This document shows, piece after piece, positions 26,026 through 34,495 of a DNA stretch of 59,459 bases (the first letter of the stretch is position 1; every line of letters starts with the position of its first letter). The notes below the pieces were generated by a model, which had not been told where the DNA came from, ran no database searches, and saw only the letters and a program-made list of their open reading frames with translations. This stretch comes from Flavobacteriales bacterium. GTDB taxonomy: Bacteria > Bacteroidota > Bacteroidia > Flavobacteriales > Flavobacteriaceae. The position numbers and the translations under genes were made by a program. The stretch spans positions 1-59,459 of the forward strand of contig SGZG01000004.1 of NCBI GenBank assembly GCA_004214185.1, given 5' to 3'.

Positions 26026-27144
26026 ATGAGCATAATAAAACAATCTGGTTTTTTATTTACAAATTTTAAATCCAAATCTCAAACACCTTTTGAGAAATTA
26101 TTCGAAATTTTTAAAGAACTTATTACTTACACATCCGGAGATTTTGATGAAGCCATAAATTGGTTAAGAGAGCTGGATAAAGAATATGTCTTGACTACAG
26201 ATGATTATACTATGGATGATTTTATCGAAGATCTATTTAATAAAGGTTTTATAAAAAAAGAATTTATTAGCGATAAAAATGGAGAAGGGGTTAGTTTAAC
26301 AGCTAAAACTGAAATGCTTTTAAGGCAACATGCATTAAAGCAAATTTTTGGGAAAATGAAAAGAGCAGGCAATGGAAATCATAATACAAAATATACAGGG
26401 TTAGGTGAGAGTGATTCAGGTGATTTAAAAAAATATGAATTTGGAGATTCAATCGAAAAAATTGCCATTACTGAGAGTATTAAAAATGCACACATTAAGG
26501 GAGGTTTGGATGATTTTAGTCTTTCTAAAGATGACCTAGTAATTAATGACCAGTTTCATCAGGCACAAATGAGTACAGTTTTAATGATTGATATAAGTCA
26601 TAGTATGATTCTTTATGGTGAGGACAGGATAACACCAGCTAAAAAAGTTGCTATGGCTCTATCAGAATTCATTACAACCCGATATCCTAAAGATAAGTTA
26701 GATATTATAGTTTTTGGAAACGATGCCAGACCAATATCGATTAAAGAACTTCCCTACCTTAACGTTGGTCCGTTTCACACTAACACTGTGGCTGGATTAG
26801 AGTTGGCGATGGATATACTAAGAAGAAATAGAAATTCAAATAAACAAATTTTTATGATAACGGATGGAAAACCAAGCTGTTTGAAATTAAAAGACGGTTC
26901 ATATTATAAGAATAGTAATGGTTTGGACTCTTACATTGTAGATAAGTGTTATAATATGGCCCAACAGGCAAGAAGATTAAATATTCCTATTACAACTTTT
27001 ATGATAGCACAGGACCCCTATCTTAAAAGATTTGTACAAGAATTTACACAGGCTAATAAAGGTAAAGCTTTTTACACTGGACTTAAAGGGCTAGGGGAGA
27101 TGATATTTGAGGACTATGAAACAAATAGAAAAAAAAGATTATAA
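26026..27144 (+). CDS. VWA domain protein (partner of the AAA+ ATPase)
   Basis: 372 aa, no signal peptide, probably cytoplasmic. The C-terminal half is a von Willebrand A domain with a MIDAS site: DISHS (D189, S191, S193) and MITDGKPS later on. The N-terminal 180 residues are helical and charged and not recognisable further. VWA proteins of this kind pair with MoxR/Mg-chelatase-like ATPases to insert metals or remodel proteins. The ATPase gene starts 2 bp after this stop, which supports a joint complex. Confidence 0.92.
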   Translation: MSIIKQSGFLFTNFKSKSQTPFEKLFEIFKELITYTSGDFDEAINWLRELDKEYVLTTDDYTMDDFIEDLFNKGFIKKEFISDKNGEGVSLTAKTEMLLRQHALKQIFGKMKRAGNGNHNTKYTGLGESDSGDLKKYEFGDSIEKIAITESIKNAHIKGGLDDFSLSKDDLVINDQFHQAQMSTVLMIDISHSMILYGEDRITPAKKVAMALSEFITTRYPKDKLDIIVFGNDARPISIKELPYLNVGPFHTNTVAGLELAMDILRRNRNSNKQIFMITDGKPSCLKLKDGSYYKNSNGLDSYIVDKCYNMAQQARRLNIPITTFMIAQDPYLKRFVQEFTQANKGKAFYTGLKGLGEMIFEDYETNRKKRL

Positions 27145-27146
27145 AT

Positions 27147-28598
27147 ATGCATAGTGAAATAAACACACTAAAGGATTTAAAAGATTCAGGATACGTTTCC
27201 TTGGATATTAAAGATGAGATGATAAAAAATCTAAAAAACAATCTTTCAAATGGTGTATCAACATTTGAGGGAATTTATGGATATGATGATTCTGTGATTC
27301 CTGACTTAGAAAGGGCTATTTTATCTAAACACAATATTAATTTATTAGGTTTAAGAGGTCAAGCAAAGACAAGGTTGGCTAGACAGTTAACCAATCTATT
27401 AGACGAATGGATTCCAATAGTTAAAGGATCTGAAATTAATGATGATCCATTCAATCCCATATCTCATTTTGCCAAAAATAAAATTTTAGAATTGGGAGAT
27501 GCAACACCCATTGATTGGGTCAGTAGAAATGATAGATTTTTTGAAAAATTAGCTACACCTGATGTTACAGTTGCAGATTTAATTGGAGACATTGATCCAA
27601 TAAAAGCAGCAACTTTAAAACTATCATACTCTGACCCAAGTGTGATACACTTTGGCATGATTCCAAGAGCAAACAGATGTATTTTTGTTTTAAATGAACT
27701 TCCGGATTTGCAAGCAAGAATTCAAGTATCATTATTCTCAATTCTTCAAGAAAAAGAAATTCAAATTAGAGGTTTTAAGATGAGGTTACCAATTGAATTA
27801 CAATTTCTATTTACAGCAAATCCAGAAGATTACACTAACAGAGGAAGCATTGTGACGCCTTTAAAAGATAGAATAGGCTCTCAAATAATGACTCATTACC
27901 CAAAAACTATAGAAATTGCTAAATTAATTACAGAGCAAGAGTTCTCCAATACAAACATAGATGGAATATATGTGCCTGACCTAGCTAAAGATTTAATTGA
28001 ACAAATAAGTTTTGAGGCCAGAGAGAGTGTATATGTAGATTCTAAGAGTGGTGTAAGTGCTAGATTATCTATTTCTGCATTTGAAAATTTAATTAGCTCA
28101 GCTAAAAGAAGAATGTTAATAAATGGAGAATCTAAAACTAGTGTTAGAATGACTGATTTTAATGCGGTTATCTCAGCAATTAATGGAAAAATTGAATTAG
28201 TTTATGAGGGTGAGCAAGAGGGAGCAGTAGAAATATCAAGGTTGTTAATTTTGGAGTCAGTCAAAACTTTCTTTAACAATTTTTTCCCAAAAATCAAGAA
28301 GTTAAGCAAACCTGATGAGTTTGATCCATATACTGATATTGTAGATTGGTTTAAGGATAAAGAGCTGTTTATTGATGAAAACTTGGACAATAAAGCTTAT
28401 AGCGACACCTTTAAAACAATTAAAATTTTAAAACTATTTATAAAGAAACATATTCCAAATATTGATAAGGTGAATGAAAATTTTATGTGTGAGTTTTTAC
28501 TTTGGGGTTTATCCTCTTATAAAAAAGTTAACCTTACCAGAACGTCAAGAGGCTTATCTTTCAGCGATTCGTTTTCGGATTATATAAACGGCTTATAA
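27147..28598 (+). CDS. Mg-chelatase I/MoxR-like AAA+ ATPase
   Basis: 483 aa. AAA+ core with Walker A LGLRGQAKTRLARQL (K74; Ala replaces the usual Gly before Lys), Walker B IFVLNELPDLQ (Asn183-Glu184 where most have Asp-Glu), and FTANPEDYTNRGSIVTPLKDR containing sensor-1 Asn and the Arg-rich segment, as in ChlI/BchI and RavA. The catalytic Glu is retained, so ATP hydrolysis remains plausible. The C-terminal 150 residues are helical and lineage-specific. With the upstream VWA protein it resembles a chaperone for metal insertion or complex remodelling; the client is unknown. Confidence 0.9.
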   Translation: MHSEINTLKDLKDSGYVSLDIKDEMIKNLKNNLSNGVSTFEGIYGYDDSVIPDLERAILSKHNINLLGLRGQAKTRLARQLTNLLDEWIPIVKGSEINDDPFNPISHFAKNKILELGDATPIDWVSRNDRFFEKLATPDVTVADLIGDIDPIKAATLKLSYSDPSVIHFGMIPRANRCIFVLNELPDLQARIQVSLFSILQEKEIQIRGFKMRLPIELQFLFTANPEDYTNRGSIVTPLKDRIGSQIMTHYPKTIEIAKLITEQEFSNTNIDGIYVPDLAKDLIEQISFEARESVYVDSKSGVSARLSISAFENLISSAKRRMLINGESKTSVRMTDFNAVISAINGKIELVYEGEQEGAVEISRLLILESVKTFFNNFFPKIKKLSKPDEFDPYTDIVDWFKDKELFIDENLDNKAYSDTFKTIKILKLFIKKHIPNIDKVNENFMCEFLLWGLSSYKKVNLTRTSRGLSFSDSFSDYINGL

Positions 28599-28638
28599 TA
28601 ATTATACCTATTTTTGTCTTGAAATTTAAATATTTAGT

Positions 28639-28980
28639 ATGAATTCATTTAAAGCAAACATTATTAATTCAATTATTTTAATTGCAGTTGGATTATGGGG
28701 TTATTTAGAAAGCTCATCAGGAACTGCAATCATTCCTGTACTTTTTGGATGGGTTTTGTTATTTTGTAGCCCTGGTGTAAAAAAAGAAAACAAAGTTGTA
28801 GCTCATATAGCGGTTTTAGTAACCCTAATATGTCTGCTTGGTTTATTTATGCCTCTTAATGGCGCAATAGAAAGGGGAGAAAATATAGGAGTTGCAAGAG
28901 TTTCAGTTATGATTGCTTCATCAGTATTTGCTATGATTTTCTTTGTTAAGAGCTTTATTGCAAATAGAAAAAAATCATAA
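28639..28980 (+). CDS. Small integral membrane protein, unknown function
   Basis: 113 aa with four probable transmembrane helices (around residues 8-27, 32-48, 55-75 and 88-106). I cannot assign a family with certainty; it looks like an uncharacterised TMEM14-like or Bacteroidetes-specific membrane protein. A TATTTTTG box (28609-28616) fits TAnnTTTG and could be its promoter, 22 bp before the ATG. It ends at a strong hairpin terminator shared with the convergent blh gene. Confidence 0.75.
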   Translation: MNSFKANIINSIILIAVGLWGYLESSSGTAIIPVLFGWVLLFCSPGVKKENKVVAHIAVLVTLICLLGLFMPLNGAIERGENIGVARVSVMIASSVFAMIFFVKSFIANRKKS

Positions 28981-29000
28981 TCTTCCAGATTTATTTTATA

Positions 29001-29027
29001 AAAACCCTCTACTTTGAGGGTTTTTTT
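29001..29027. terminator. Bidirectional hairpin terminator between the membrane protein and blh
   Basis: AAAACCCTC (29001-29009) pairs with GAGGGTTTT (29016-29024) around a 6-base loop, followed by T-rich sequence on the plus strand (to 29027) and by TTTTTATAAAA on the minus strand. It can stop transcription from both sides. The blh stop codon (complement of 29009-29011) lies in the stem-loop itself. Confidence 0.85.
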
Positions 29028-29896
29028 ATTTTGGCAATCACGAATGTATGAGGAAATGTAATAGCTGCTAAAAATGAAAAGAAAATACTTAATAATTGGG
29101 ATTGATTTTCATAGAAGAAATAATACGTAAATACTAATCCAAACAATGAAAGAATCCAGTAGAAGGAAGCTTTTTTAAAATATTTTATAATATTATCTCT
29201 CTTCGTTTTTCCATATAAAAAATTTGTTTGTTCGATTATTGATGGAAGACTATGCCAAATCACAAAATAAATTCCAAATGACCATATTAAACTTGAAAAG
29301 TTTAAAGTAACTACAAAAAGTATTGTTAGTAAAACTTGTACTAATAATTGATCTTTGAGTGATTTAAAAAAAAATAAACTTTGAAATATTGTTAGAAAAG
29401 ACGATGCTATTAAAAGAATGTAATAAAAATTGTAATTCAGTTTAATAGAAGTTATGTCAAAAATTATTTCATTAACCTGGTTTGAGTTAAAATAAAATAT
29501 TAATGAAAATATTGTTAAGCCATAGCTGAAATATAAAAATTTAATTGAGTTAACTTCTTTTTTATTAAATAATGTCAGTTGATGTTCACCAAAATGGTAG
29601 GAGCTAAGAAAAACAAATGTTAATAAAGCAAGAGCAGGAAAGCTGTAAAAAAAGATAAAAAACCCTAAAACCATTAATAAGTAATATATAAACTGGACTT
29701 TTAAATTTTTTTTTGTAGATACTTTATCGATTAAAAATAGGTCATTTGCTCCATGAATGATTCCAAATGTTAAAATGCCTGAAAATGCCAAAATATTAAG
29801 AATTAACTCAGGAATTACTAAAGAAAGAATAATGCAAAAAATTGTACTTAAAATTATTAACCTCGAATAAAAATTGTTTAAAAAGTATAAATTCAT
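29009..29896 (-). CDS. blh: Beta-carotene 15,15'-dioxygenase, Brp/Blh family
   Basis: 295 aa multi-pass membrane protein that cleaves beta-carotene into two retinal molecules. Conserved His-containing motifs are in order: GIIHGANDLFLID, SSYHFGEHQLT, FVIWHSLPSIIEQ and TFPHTFVIAKI; these four His sites bind the catalytic iron. Divergent from proteorhodopsin with 92 bp between starts. The product, retinal, is the chromophore of that pump, so the two act together. ATG start at 29896. Confidence 0.95.
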   Translation of the reverse strand: MNLYFLNNFYSRLIILSTIFCIILSLVIPELILNILAFSGILTFGIIHGANDLFLIDKVSTKKNLKVQFIYYLLMVLGFFIFFYSFPALALLTFVFLSSYHFGEHQLTLFNKKEVNSIKFLYFSYGLTIFSLIFYFNSNQVNEIIFDITSIKLNYNFYYILLIASSFLTIFQSLFFFKSLKDQLLVQVLLTILFVVTLNFSSLIWSFGIYFVIWHSLPSIIEQTNFLYGKTKRDNIIKYFKKASFYWILSLFGLVFTYYFFYENQSQLLSIFFSFLAAITFPHTFVIAKIKKPSK

Positions 29897-29951
29897 CAGT
29901 CTTTTTGGTCTATTATTGATACAAACATAGTAAATGTCAAAACTTTTTTTA

Positions 29952-29959
29952 TATATTTG
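29952..29959 (+). promoter_or_regulatory. Possible -7 box (TATATTTG) for proteorhodopsin
   Basis: TATATTTG matches TAnnTTTG and ends 29 bp before the start codon, giving a leader of roughly 20-25 nt. No TTTG is found at the expected -33 position, so only half the promoter is supported. Confidence 0.5.
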
Positions 29960-29988
29960 AGTTTAAACAAAATAATAAATTATAAATT

Positions 29989-30717
29989 ATGGAATTATTT
30001 TTAAACACTTTTTATTTTTTTGGTGATGTACCAGCTGGAGACGATTTAGTTGGGATCACTTTTTGGATTGGAACAATGGCAATGATGGCAGCATCTGTCT
30101 TTTTCTTTCTAAATTTAAATGCAGTTGACTCAAAATGGAGATCTTCTATTTTAGTTTCTGGTTTAATTACATTTATCGCTGCCGTTCACTATATGTACAT
30201 GAGAGATGCTCACGCTGCTGGTGATAGTACTACAATTTTTAGATATGTAGATTGGATTTTAACAGTACCATTAATGTGTGTTGAGTTCTATCTAATTCTT
30301 AAAGCTGCAGGTGCTACCACTGGTCATCTAAAAACTTTAGTATGGGCTTCTACTGTAATGCTTGTAACTGGTTATGTTGGTGAAGCTGGACTTGGTAATG
30401 CTGCCGTATGGGGTGGTTTATCTGGTGCTGCTTACTTCTACATTGTTTACCTTATCAAGTTTGGTGAACTTGCAAAGCTAGCGGAAAAAGCTGGTGGTGC
30501 AGTTCAGTCTGCTCATAACACTTTAGTTCTTTTTGTTCTTATAGGATGGGCAATCTATCCAATTGGATACATGATTGGAACTGGAGATGGTATGTGGTAT
30601 GAATTCATGACAAGCATGGTTTCAGCTGAAAACATTGACTTTGTTTACAACGTTGGTGATTCAATTAACAAAATTGGATTTGGTTTAGTTGTATATAACC
30701 TAGCCGTTTCAAAATAA
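29989..30717 (+). CDS. Proteorhodopsin, green-tuned light-driven proton pump
   Basis: 242 aa, seven transmembrane helices. The helix C signature RYVDWILTVPLMCVEFYLIL has the proton acceptor D88, T92 and the donor E99 (D-T-E, equal to D97/T101/E108 of SAR86 proteorhodopsin), so it pumps protons and is not an NDQ sodium pump. The tuning residue is M96 (equal to position 105), typical of green-absorbing Bacteroidetes pumps. H67 (AAVHYMYMR) and the retinal Schiff-base Lys K228 (SINKIGFGLVVYN) are present. Retinal is supplied by blh and crtY on either side. Transcription ends at the hairpin at 30741. Confidence 0.98.
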   Translation: MELFLNTFYFFGDVPAGDDLVGITFWIGTMAMMAASVFFFLNLNAVDSKWRSSILVSGLITFIAAVHYMYMRDAHAAGDSTTIFRYVDWILTVPLMCVEFYLILKAAGATTGHLKTLVWASTVMLVTGYVGEAGLGNAAVWGGLSGAAYFYIVYLIKFGELAKLAEKAGGAVQSAHNTLVLFVLIGWAIYPIGYMIGTGDGMWYEFMTSMVSAENIDFVYNVGDSINKIGFGLVVYNLAVSK

Positions 30718-30740
30718 TAATAATTCTTTATTATTAGTTA

Positions 30741-30767
30741 AAAAGCCGCTTTTAGCGGCTTTTTTTT
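30741..30767 (+). terminator. Intrinsic terminator after proteorhodopsin
   Basis: AAAAGCCGCT (30741-30750) pairs with AGCGGCTTTT (30754-30763) around a 3-base loop, and the T-run continues to 30767. GC-rich stem and long T-run make it the strongest terminator in the window, isolating the opsin transcript from crtY. Confidence 0.95.
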
Positions 30768-30816
30768 ATTGAACATATTTACAATACGATTCCAAATTAT
30801 ATTTATATTTAATATT

Positions 30817-31971
30817 GTGAAGTTAGATTACGATTATATAATTTGTGGAGGAGGGATTTCAGGTTTGTTGTTATGCGTCAAACTAACTCAGAATATAAAA
30901 CTGTCAAATAAATCAGTTTTACTTATAGATCCAATTTTTCCAAAAACTGAAAATGACAGAACTTTATGTTTCTGGGATAGTAAGAATACAACTTGGGATG
31001 AAATTATAAAATGCAAGTGGGATAATGTCTTTTTTAAGAGTAATGATTTTAATAAAACTTTGGATTTAGGCTCTCTCAATTATAAGATGTTATCTAGCTC
31101 TGAATTTTATAATTATTCTAATTCCTTAATTAATACTAATGATTGTATTGAAGTATTAAATGCAGATGTTTTAAACTTCAATGATTATAAAACTCATTGT
31201 ACTGTTGATACTTTAAATAATAGTTTTACGTGTTCAAAAGTTTTTAATAGCATAATGGACTGGGCACAGGTTAAAATAAATACCAAATATCCATTGCTAA
31301 TACAACATTTTGAAGGTTGGGTAATTAAAACTGATAATGAATGTTTTAATCCTAATAAAGCAACATTTATGGATTTTTCTATTAAACAGAACGATTTAAC
31401 ACAGTTCATGTATATTCTTCCGTTTTCAAAAACCGAGGCATTGGTTGAATATACTTTATTTTCAAAAGACTTATTGGAACCTCAAAAATATGAAGATGCA
31501 ATAAAAAAGTATTTGAACTCATCCAATATTTGTGATTATAAAGTCACATCAAAGGAATCCGGTAAAATACCTATGACTTGTTTCCCTTTTTTTAAAAACA
31601 ACACAAAAAATATTTTAAATATTGGCTCGGCTGGAGGTTGGAGTAAACCAAGTACTGGATACACCTTTAAAAATATAGATAAGAATACTACTAGGATTGC
31701 TGATTATTTAAAAAGTGGCAAAAGTTTTAAAAATTTTATGACAAAAGATCGATTCTGGTTTTATGATTTGATTTTTTTAGATGTTTTATATAAAGAAAAT
31801 GATCTTGGAAAAAAACTATTTACAGACATGTTTAAAAAAAATAATTCTAAAACTATTTTCAAATTTTTGGATAATAAATCCAATTTTATTGAAGAATTTA
31901 AAATAATGTTAAGTTTTCCAAAAAGTATTTTTATGACTGCAGTTTTAAAGCGTTTATTTAAAGGCCTATGA
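30817..31971 (+). CDS. crtY: Lycopene beta-cyclase, CrtY type
   Basis: 384 aa from the GTG at 30817. A longer reading from TTG at 30769 would begin in the terminator tail and add an Ile/Phe-rich stretch before the Rossmann motif, so the GTG is preferred. Converts lycopene to beta-carotene, the Blh substrate. The FAD-binding motif is DYIICGGGISGLLL; NDRTLCFWD matches the NDRTWCFW signature; FSKTEALVEYTLFS and GGWSKPSTGYTFKNI are the later family motifs. The stop overlaps the next ATG by 4 bp. Earlier carotenoid genes (crtE, crtB, crtI) are not in the window. Confidence 0.93.
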   Translation: MKLDYDYIICGGGISGLLLCVKLTQNIKLSNKSVLLIDPIFPKTENDRTLCFWDSKNTTWDEIIKCKWDNVFFKSNDFNKTLDLGSLNYKMLSSSEFYNYSNSLINTNDCIEVLNADVLNFNDYKTHCTVDTLNNSFTCSKVFNSIMDWAQVKINTKYPLLIQHFEGWVIKTDNECFNPNKATFMDFSIKQNDLTQFMYILPFSKTEALVEYTLFSKDLLEPQKYEDAIKKYLNSSNICDYKVTSKESGKIPMTCFPFFKNNTKNILNIGSAGGWSKPSTGYTFKNIDKNTTRIADYLKSGKSFKNFMTKDRFWFYDLIFLDVLYKENDLGKKLFTDMFKKNNSKTIFKFLDNKSNFIEEFKIMLSFPKSIFMTAVLKRLFKGL

Positions 31972-34262
31972 AAAAACTACTTACATTTTTATCAATTTTT
32001 ATTATATCCTTTACCGTTTATCTTAGTTATAATGACTTAATTCCAAGTAATTCAAAAAAAATTGATGTTACCAGATTTTCAATTGATAACGCACTTGAGC
32101 ATCTTAAAGTAATCTCAAAAAAACCTCACTACACTGGATCAGAATATCACACTAATGTTAGAGATTATATTTTAAATGAACTAAATAAAATGGGCCTTGA
32201 ATCTGAAATTCAAGACCAAGTGGTTACAAGATTTTGTTGTGTTGGAACTAACACTTCAAATATTATAGGGACAATAAAAGGTTCTGGTAATGGAAAATCT
32301 CTTGTTTTACTTACTCATTATGATTCTAGACATCATGCTTCATATGGAGCAAGTGATGCTGGCTCTGGAGTTGTAACTATTTTAGAAGGTGTGAGAGCAT
32401 TTTTATCCAAAAATACTATTCCAGTAAATGATATCCATCTTGTATTCACTGATGCAGAAGAAATTGGTTTACTAGGTGCTCAAGCTTTTGTAAAAAATCA
32501 CAGGTTAGTAGATAATATTGGTTTAGTATTAAATTTTGAGGCAAGAGGAAGTGGTGGACCAAGTTATATGCTTGTAGAAACAAATGGAAAAAACGGAAAT
32601 TTAATCTCTGAGTTTGTTAATGCTAAGCCAGGATACCCAGCAGCTAACTCGCTAATGTACAGTGTTTATAAAATGCTTCCCAATGATACAGATTTAACTG
32701 TTTTTAGAGAACAAGCTAATATTAACGGTTTCAATTTTGCTTTTATTGGAGATCATTTTGATTATCACACATCATTAGATTCTTATGAAAGACTAGACAG
32801 AAATACTCTAATGCATCAAGCAGATTATTTTATGTCTATGCTAAATCATTTTTCTAAAATTGATTTATCTAAACTAGATAGTGATAAAGATTTTGTTTAC
32901 TTTAATTTTCCATTTCTAAAAATGGTATACTATCCATATTCTTGGATTTATCCACTTTTAATTTTTTCTATTATTTTATACTTATTTGTTGTGTATCTAG
33001 GAATAGGCATTAATAAACTTTCAATCCAAGGTATTTTAAATGGTTTGTTAGCTTTATTTGTATCTCTTTTTGTTTGTCTTTCTGTTACAGTAATTCTTTG
33101 GAATTTAATTAGTTATTTAAATCCAGACTATATTGATATTTTACATGGGTTTACATATAATGGTTACTATTACATTGCTGCTTTTATTTTTTTAAATCTT
33201 TTTTGTCTTCTATCAATATATTATCCTTTTTTTAAAAACAATTCTGGTCTTGATCTATCAGTTGCTCCTCTTGGGTTTTGGCTAATAGTCAATATTTTAA
33301 TTTCTTTTTATTTAAAAGGAGCGGCATACTTTATAATTCCAGTATACTTTGTTTTGTTTTCGATTCTGTTGATTTATTTTCTAGATATTAAGAGTTATAA
33401 AAAAATGATTATTTGGACCGCTTTGAGTATGCCAGTAATTTACATTTTTGCTCCTCAATTAAAGATGTTTCCTGTTGGATTAGGTTTAGACAACTTATTT
33501 ATAACCTCTTTATTTCTGATTCTAGTATTTGTTTTATTACTTCCAATTTTTTCAAATATTGAATTTAAAAGTCAAATAAAAAACTTTACGCTTTTAACGA
33601 CTTTAACTTTTTTTGTTTTAGCATTTTTAAATAATGATTACGATTCAAACAACAAGAAACCTAATAGTATTCTTTATTATTCAGATTTAGACACAAAACA
33701 ATCTTATTGGCTTTCACGTAACGAGAATCTTGATGAATTCACAAGTCAGTTTTTTAATGAAAATGAATCAATTAAAGAAGCTTCCTTTTTTTCATCCTCA
33801 AGTAAGTACGGAACCCCTCACAAGCAAAGTGCTTCAGCTGAATTTATAGAATTTAAAAGTTCAAAAATTCAAATTTTATCAGACACGATAATTGGAAATA
33901 AAAGAAGTCTAAAATTTAGAGTTAAGCCTGAACGAAAAATTAATAAAATAAATTTTACAACTGATGATCCTTTTGTTTTAAATTCGATGTCAGTTCAAGG
34001 AATCGAATTTGAAATTGATAAATCTGATTTTAAAATAGATCCAGGTCAATTTCTTACCTATTATTTCTCTTCTAGTGATAAAGATCTTACAATTGAACTT
34101 AATTTTGAAGAAAATTTATCACCTAGCTTTAATTTAATAGAAACTTCGTTTGATTTATTTGAAAGTGAAAAGTTTAATTTTAATCCCAGAAAAGATTATA
34201 TGATGCCAATGCCTTTTGTTAACACTGACGCAATTGTCCTATCAAAAAAAATAGAGTTATGA
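31968..34262 (+). CDS. M28 family membrane metallopeptidase
   Basis: 764 aa. One N-terminal membrane anchor (residues about 4-22), then an M28 aminopeptidase domain with intact di-zinc site: THYDSRHH (H117, D119), SDAGSG (D130), TDAEEIG (E164, E165), NFEARG (E191) and FDYHTSLD (H267). From about residue 320 to 560 come some eight transmembrane helices, then a 200-residue soluble C-terminal part. This layout recalls ER aminopeptidase Fxna-like proteins. Active site likely in the periplasm. Overlaps crtY and the Kazal gene by 4 bp each (ATGA), so it is translated as part of that operon. Confidence 0.92.
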   Translation: MKKLLTFLSIFIISFTVYLSYNDLIPSNSKKIDVTRFSIDNALEHLKVISKKPHYTGSEYHTNVRDYILNELNKMGLESEIQDQVVTRFCCVGTNTSNIIGTIKGSGNGKSLVLLTHYDSRHHASYGASDAGSGVVTILEGVRAFLSKNTIPVNDIHLVFTDAEEIGLLGAQAFVKNHRLVDNIGLVLNFEARGSGGPSYMLVETNGKNGNLISEFVNAKPGYPAANSLMYSVYKMLPNDTDLTVFREQANINGFNFAFIGDHFDYHTSLDSYERLDRNTLMHQADYFMSMLNHFSKIDLSKLDSDKDFVYFNFPFLKMVYYPYSWIYPLLIFSIILYLFVVYLGIGINKLSIQGILNGLLALFVSLFVCLSVTVILWNLISYLNPDYIDILHGFTYNGYYYIAAFIFLNLFCLLSIYYPFFKNNSGLDLSVAPLGFWLIVNILISFYLKGAAYFIIPVYFVLFSILLIYFLDIKSYKKMIIWTALSMPVIYIFAPQLKMFPVGLGLDNLFITSLFLILVFVLLLPIFSNIEFKSQIKNFTLLTTLTFFVLAFLNNDYDSNNKKPNSILYYSDLDTKQSYWLSRNENLDEFTSQFFNENESIKEASFFSSSSKYGTPHKQSASAEFIEFKSSKIQILSDTIIGNKRSLKFRVKPERKINKINFTTDDPFVLNSMSVQGIEFEIDKSDFKIDPGQFLTYYFSSSDKDLTIELNFEENLSPSFNLIETSFDLFESEKFNFNPRKDYMMPMPFVNTDAIVLSKKIEL

Positions 34263-34492
34263 GATTCAAATTGATACTCTTTTTTCTACTATTGATTTCT
34301 TGTAACGGGACTGAAGAGGATTTGGGAGAATGCTATGTTGCTCCCGAGCCTGATGGTACATGTATTGAAATTTATGAACCTGTATGTGCTTGTAATGATT
34401 TAGTTTACTCAAATTCTTGCTATGCTCAGAAGGCTGGTAATAGGCTATGGAAATCTACAAACCTTGAGAGTGGTGAAAAATGTAATTATTAA
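34259..34492 (+). CDS. Kazal-type protease-inhibitor-like lipoprotein
   Basis: 77 aa. Short lipoprotein signal with lipobox LLISC (Cys15). The mature part is one Kazal-like domain: cysteines C25, C35, C43, C45, C54 and C75 in the pattern CxxxPEPDGTC, YEPVCACNDLVYSNSCYA. Kazal domains inhibit serine proteases, and in marine Bacteroidetes small lipoproteins of this kind are common, but inhibition has to be inferred. The start overlaps the M28 peptidase stop by 4 bp. Confidence 0.88.
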   Translation: MRFKLILFFLLLISCNGTEEDLGECYVAPEPDGTCIEIYEPVCACNDLVYSNSCYAQKAGNRLWKSTNLESGEKCNY

Positions 34493-34495
34493 ACT

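Noticed and set aside
30769-30816. Upstream TTG start for crtY
   Set aside because: It begins in the T-run of the proteorhodopsin terminator and would add a hydrophobic segment that the CrtY family does not have before its Rossmann motif.
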